Shown here piece by piece: positions 62,283 through 64,000 of a stretch of DNA of 64,000 nucleotides. The notes beneath the pieces are model-generated. The model searched no databases. It was given only the letters and a program-made list of their open reading frames with translations, and was not told the origin of the DNA. Source of the DNA: Drosophila pseudoobscura. Lineage: Eukaryota > Arthropoda > Insecta > Diptera > Drosophilidae. How positions within the stretch are numbered: the first letter of the stretch is position 1; the number at the start of each line of letters is the position of its first letter. The stretch is taken from NCBI RefSeq assembly GCF_009870125.1, contig NC_046679.1, positions 13,888,001-13,952,000 of the forward strand, read 5' to 3'. A program made the position numbers and the translations under genes.

Positions 62283-64000
62283 CTACTCCCTAAACGAAAG
62301 AAACCTTTTCTTCAATTAATTAATTTCCCATTCAGCGAGTGTCTACTGTGCGCCTTTAAAGGCCACACATAAAGCCCAAGAGATACGCACACGCACTTCA
62401 AATTAGCCTAGGACTCAGATACAGATACAAGAACCACACATGCAGATACAGATACAAAGACAGGCAGGGAGCAGGGAAGCCACACATGCAGATACCCCCG
62501 ATACACTCAATCCTCATATCCACAATCCACACCTGACAGCAGAAGATCTTTGTGTGTGTTCGGTGCTCGCTCTCCCTCTCTCTGTCTCTCTTCTTTAAAG
62601 AGCTATCCATCCATCACACATCCATCCATCAGACAAAAGAGTAGCTAAGCAGCGGAAAAGCCAAAAGATTGAATTATATACCATTGAAAGTCGGTTGTAA
62701 TTGTTAGAGAATTGTATTTTGGCTGCAGAAGAAAGAACCCAAAGAACGGGAGAACCTTCAGAGATCTTTGAAGATCTTTCAGAGTGAAGAAAGGGGTTGT
62801 ATGAGAGAGAACGAGTGAACAAGAAGTACATGAGGGACTGAGGCCCGACCGCACCGCAGCGGACCACACACGATGGCTGGATGGCTGGCTGGTTGGATGG
62901 TTCGTTGATCTACAGGTGCTAAGGTTTCCTCTGGTGGTCTTTTGCCTATTCGGATGGCACCTTTTCAGCGTTTAATGAGCGTAAACAAACTCCGTGGGAT
63001 GCAACTCCCCAATTCAGGACAGCCAGAGCCGAGCAGAGCCTTCATCCTCTACTGAAAACTACTACGACTTCTCCTTCTTCTGCTGGCATCTCCTTTGGCT
63101 TCTATGACTTCCCCTTCTCCTTTGGCTGCCGCTCCGATTTGTGGTTTTAGCCAGCGGGATGTGGTGGTAGATCCATCAAGAAGATGTCTTTTTGCAGTCC
63201 ACAAAACCCAAAGACAATTTCATAATTTACCTACCACAGCGAGCCAGTCACAAAGGTAGGGGGTTTGAATGTTTTGACATTTTTGTTTGAGTCCCGCAGA
63301 TAAGATCTGAACAAAATCCCATCCTGGGTGTTCTTCTCCTTTGAATGATGATCGCTTTGTGTCGCTCTTGGCCTTCTCCTGCCTGCCTTTTGAGAGCCTT
63401 TTGTAGATGGATCTTTGTGCATTGATGAAACGATTGAGAGTCTGAAAAGATAATCCCACGACTTGACAAATTGTTTGCACAGACATTTTTGCACATTCAA
63501 ACAATTTGTCGAAGGATTTCAGAATCAGATTTCGACAAACAGGAAATGCATTTCACAATTTTGTGGCTTGTTGCTACCTGAGCGCCGAGCTTCCCTATCT
63601 CTATCTCTTCTCAGTCATCTGTGACTCTCGGTGACTATTGTGTAATCGAAACCACAGGCCAAACACCAAATAAAAATCCAACCCAAGGCCAAGTGAAACT
63701 TTTCTTTTCCCCTTACCAATAAAAGCCGGGCCAAATTGGGTTTGGTTTCTCACAAATACGAGAGACCGAATCGACTGGAAATTGTAAATCATTTTATGAT
63801 TTATCTGTGAACTAGTTTTCGATGGGCGCGTGACAGACACGGGCAATATAGGCCCGAAAAAAGCGAGTTACAAAACATCAAACACAATCGCAAGGGACGA
63901 CTGAAAACTAAAGCCCGAAGCTGAAGCTGGGAGCAAATCCAAAGCGATCTAATCGCTCAGACCTGCGTTTAACTTTAGCCGAAACCCCATGTAACTGGGA

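Larger units (their letters stand above)
58801..64000. other. Non-coding right end
   Basis: No coding exon is recognised up to the window edge. The region contains a perfect CTTATCGATAAG palindrome near 60347, CTAGTATTTT words (60775-60830), a GGGCCT minisatellite (61649-61703), GATAC-rich runs and repeat B copy 3. Three overlapping open frames at 63220-63504 (- strand) show no domain. Confidence 0.6.

Noticed and set aside
63220..63504. Three overlapping open frames of 82-94 codons on the - strand
   Set aside because: They share the same DNA in different frames. None has a recognisable domain, and no splice or start context supports coding.
1..64000. tRNA, snoRNA, rRNA, CRISPR arrays or intact transposons
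   Set aside because: No convincing B-box with paired arms, no direct repeats with regular spacers of CRISPR type, and no reverse transcriptase or transposase-like reading frame were seen.

Overview
This is eukaryotic DNA and almost certainly from a Drosophila species. Three intron-containing genes can be read, each with short introns (about 50 to 110 bases), GT..AG ends and insect-type proteins. The HYPK-like gene is preceded by the Drosophila core-promoter words Motif 1 (CGGTCACACTG) and DRE (ATCGAT). The rest is very rich in microsatellites and in degenerate, locally amplified short words. That fits a Drosophila genome with more simple sequence than D. melanogaster; the obscura group is plausible, but the species is inferred and not proven.

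Layout. 1-7.5 kb: non-coding, with AT-rich stretches and possible enhancer-like words. 7.5-8.3 kb: a three-exon gene on the + strand for a HYPK homologue (127 aa). 8.3-9.2 kb: tail-to-tail gap. 9.2-10.6 kb: a six-exon gene on the - strand for a DNAJB12/B14-type membrane J-domain protein (370 aa), the apparent orthologue of D. melanogaster CG3061. 10.6-12.3 kb: intergenic, with a possible untranslated exon. 12.3-14.1 kb: a five-exon gene on the - strand for a CYP6-family cytochrome P450 (508 aa), most like Cyp6d5. 14.1-64 kb: about 50 kb in which I find no coding exon. It holds CT/GA-rich promoter-like blocks near 17-18, 22.3-23, 25.4-28 and 58.1-58.8 kb, AT-rich blocks, many microsatellites and several degenerate tandem arrays.

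From memory, CG3061 and Cyp6d5 lie close to foxo in D. melanogaster (88A). The long non-coding right part could therefore be the 5' untranslated exon(s) and a giant first intron of a foxo orthologue whose coding exons lie beyond the right edge. No foxo coding sequence is visible, so this is a synteny hypothesis only.

The three genes do not form a pathway. HYPK acts at the ribosome exit with the NatA acetyltransferase, the J-protein recruits Hsp70 at the ER membrane, and the P450 is an ER mono-oxygenase. The most unusual content is in the non-coding DNA: an exact 16-mer seen three times with several near copies, two clusters of a 9-base word (CTGTTATAC / GTATAACAG), several unrelated arrays with a period of about 110 to 137 bases, and three other dispersed repeat families. 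I see no convincing new protein system, RNA gene, CRISPR array or intact transposon.
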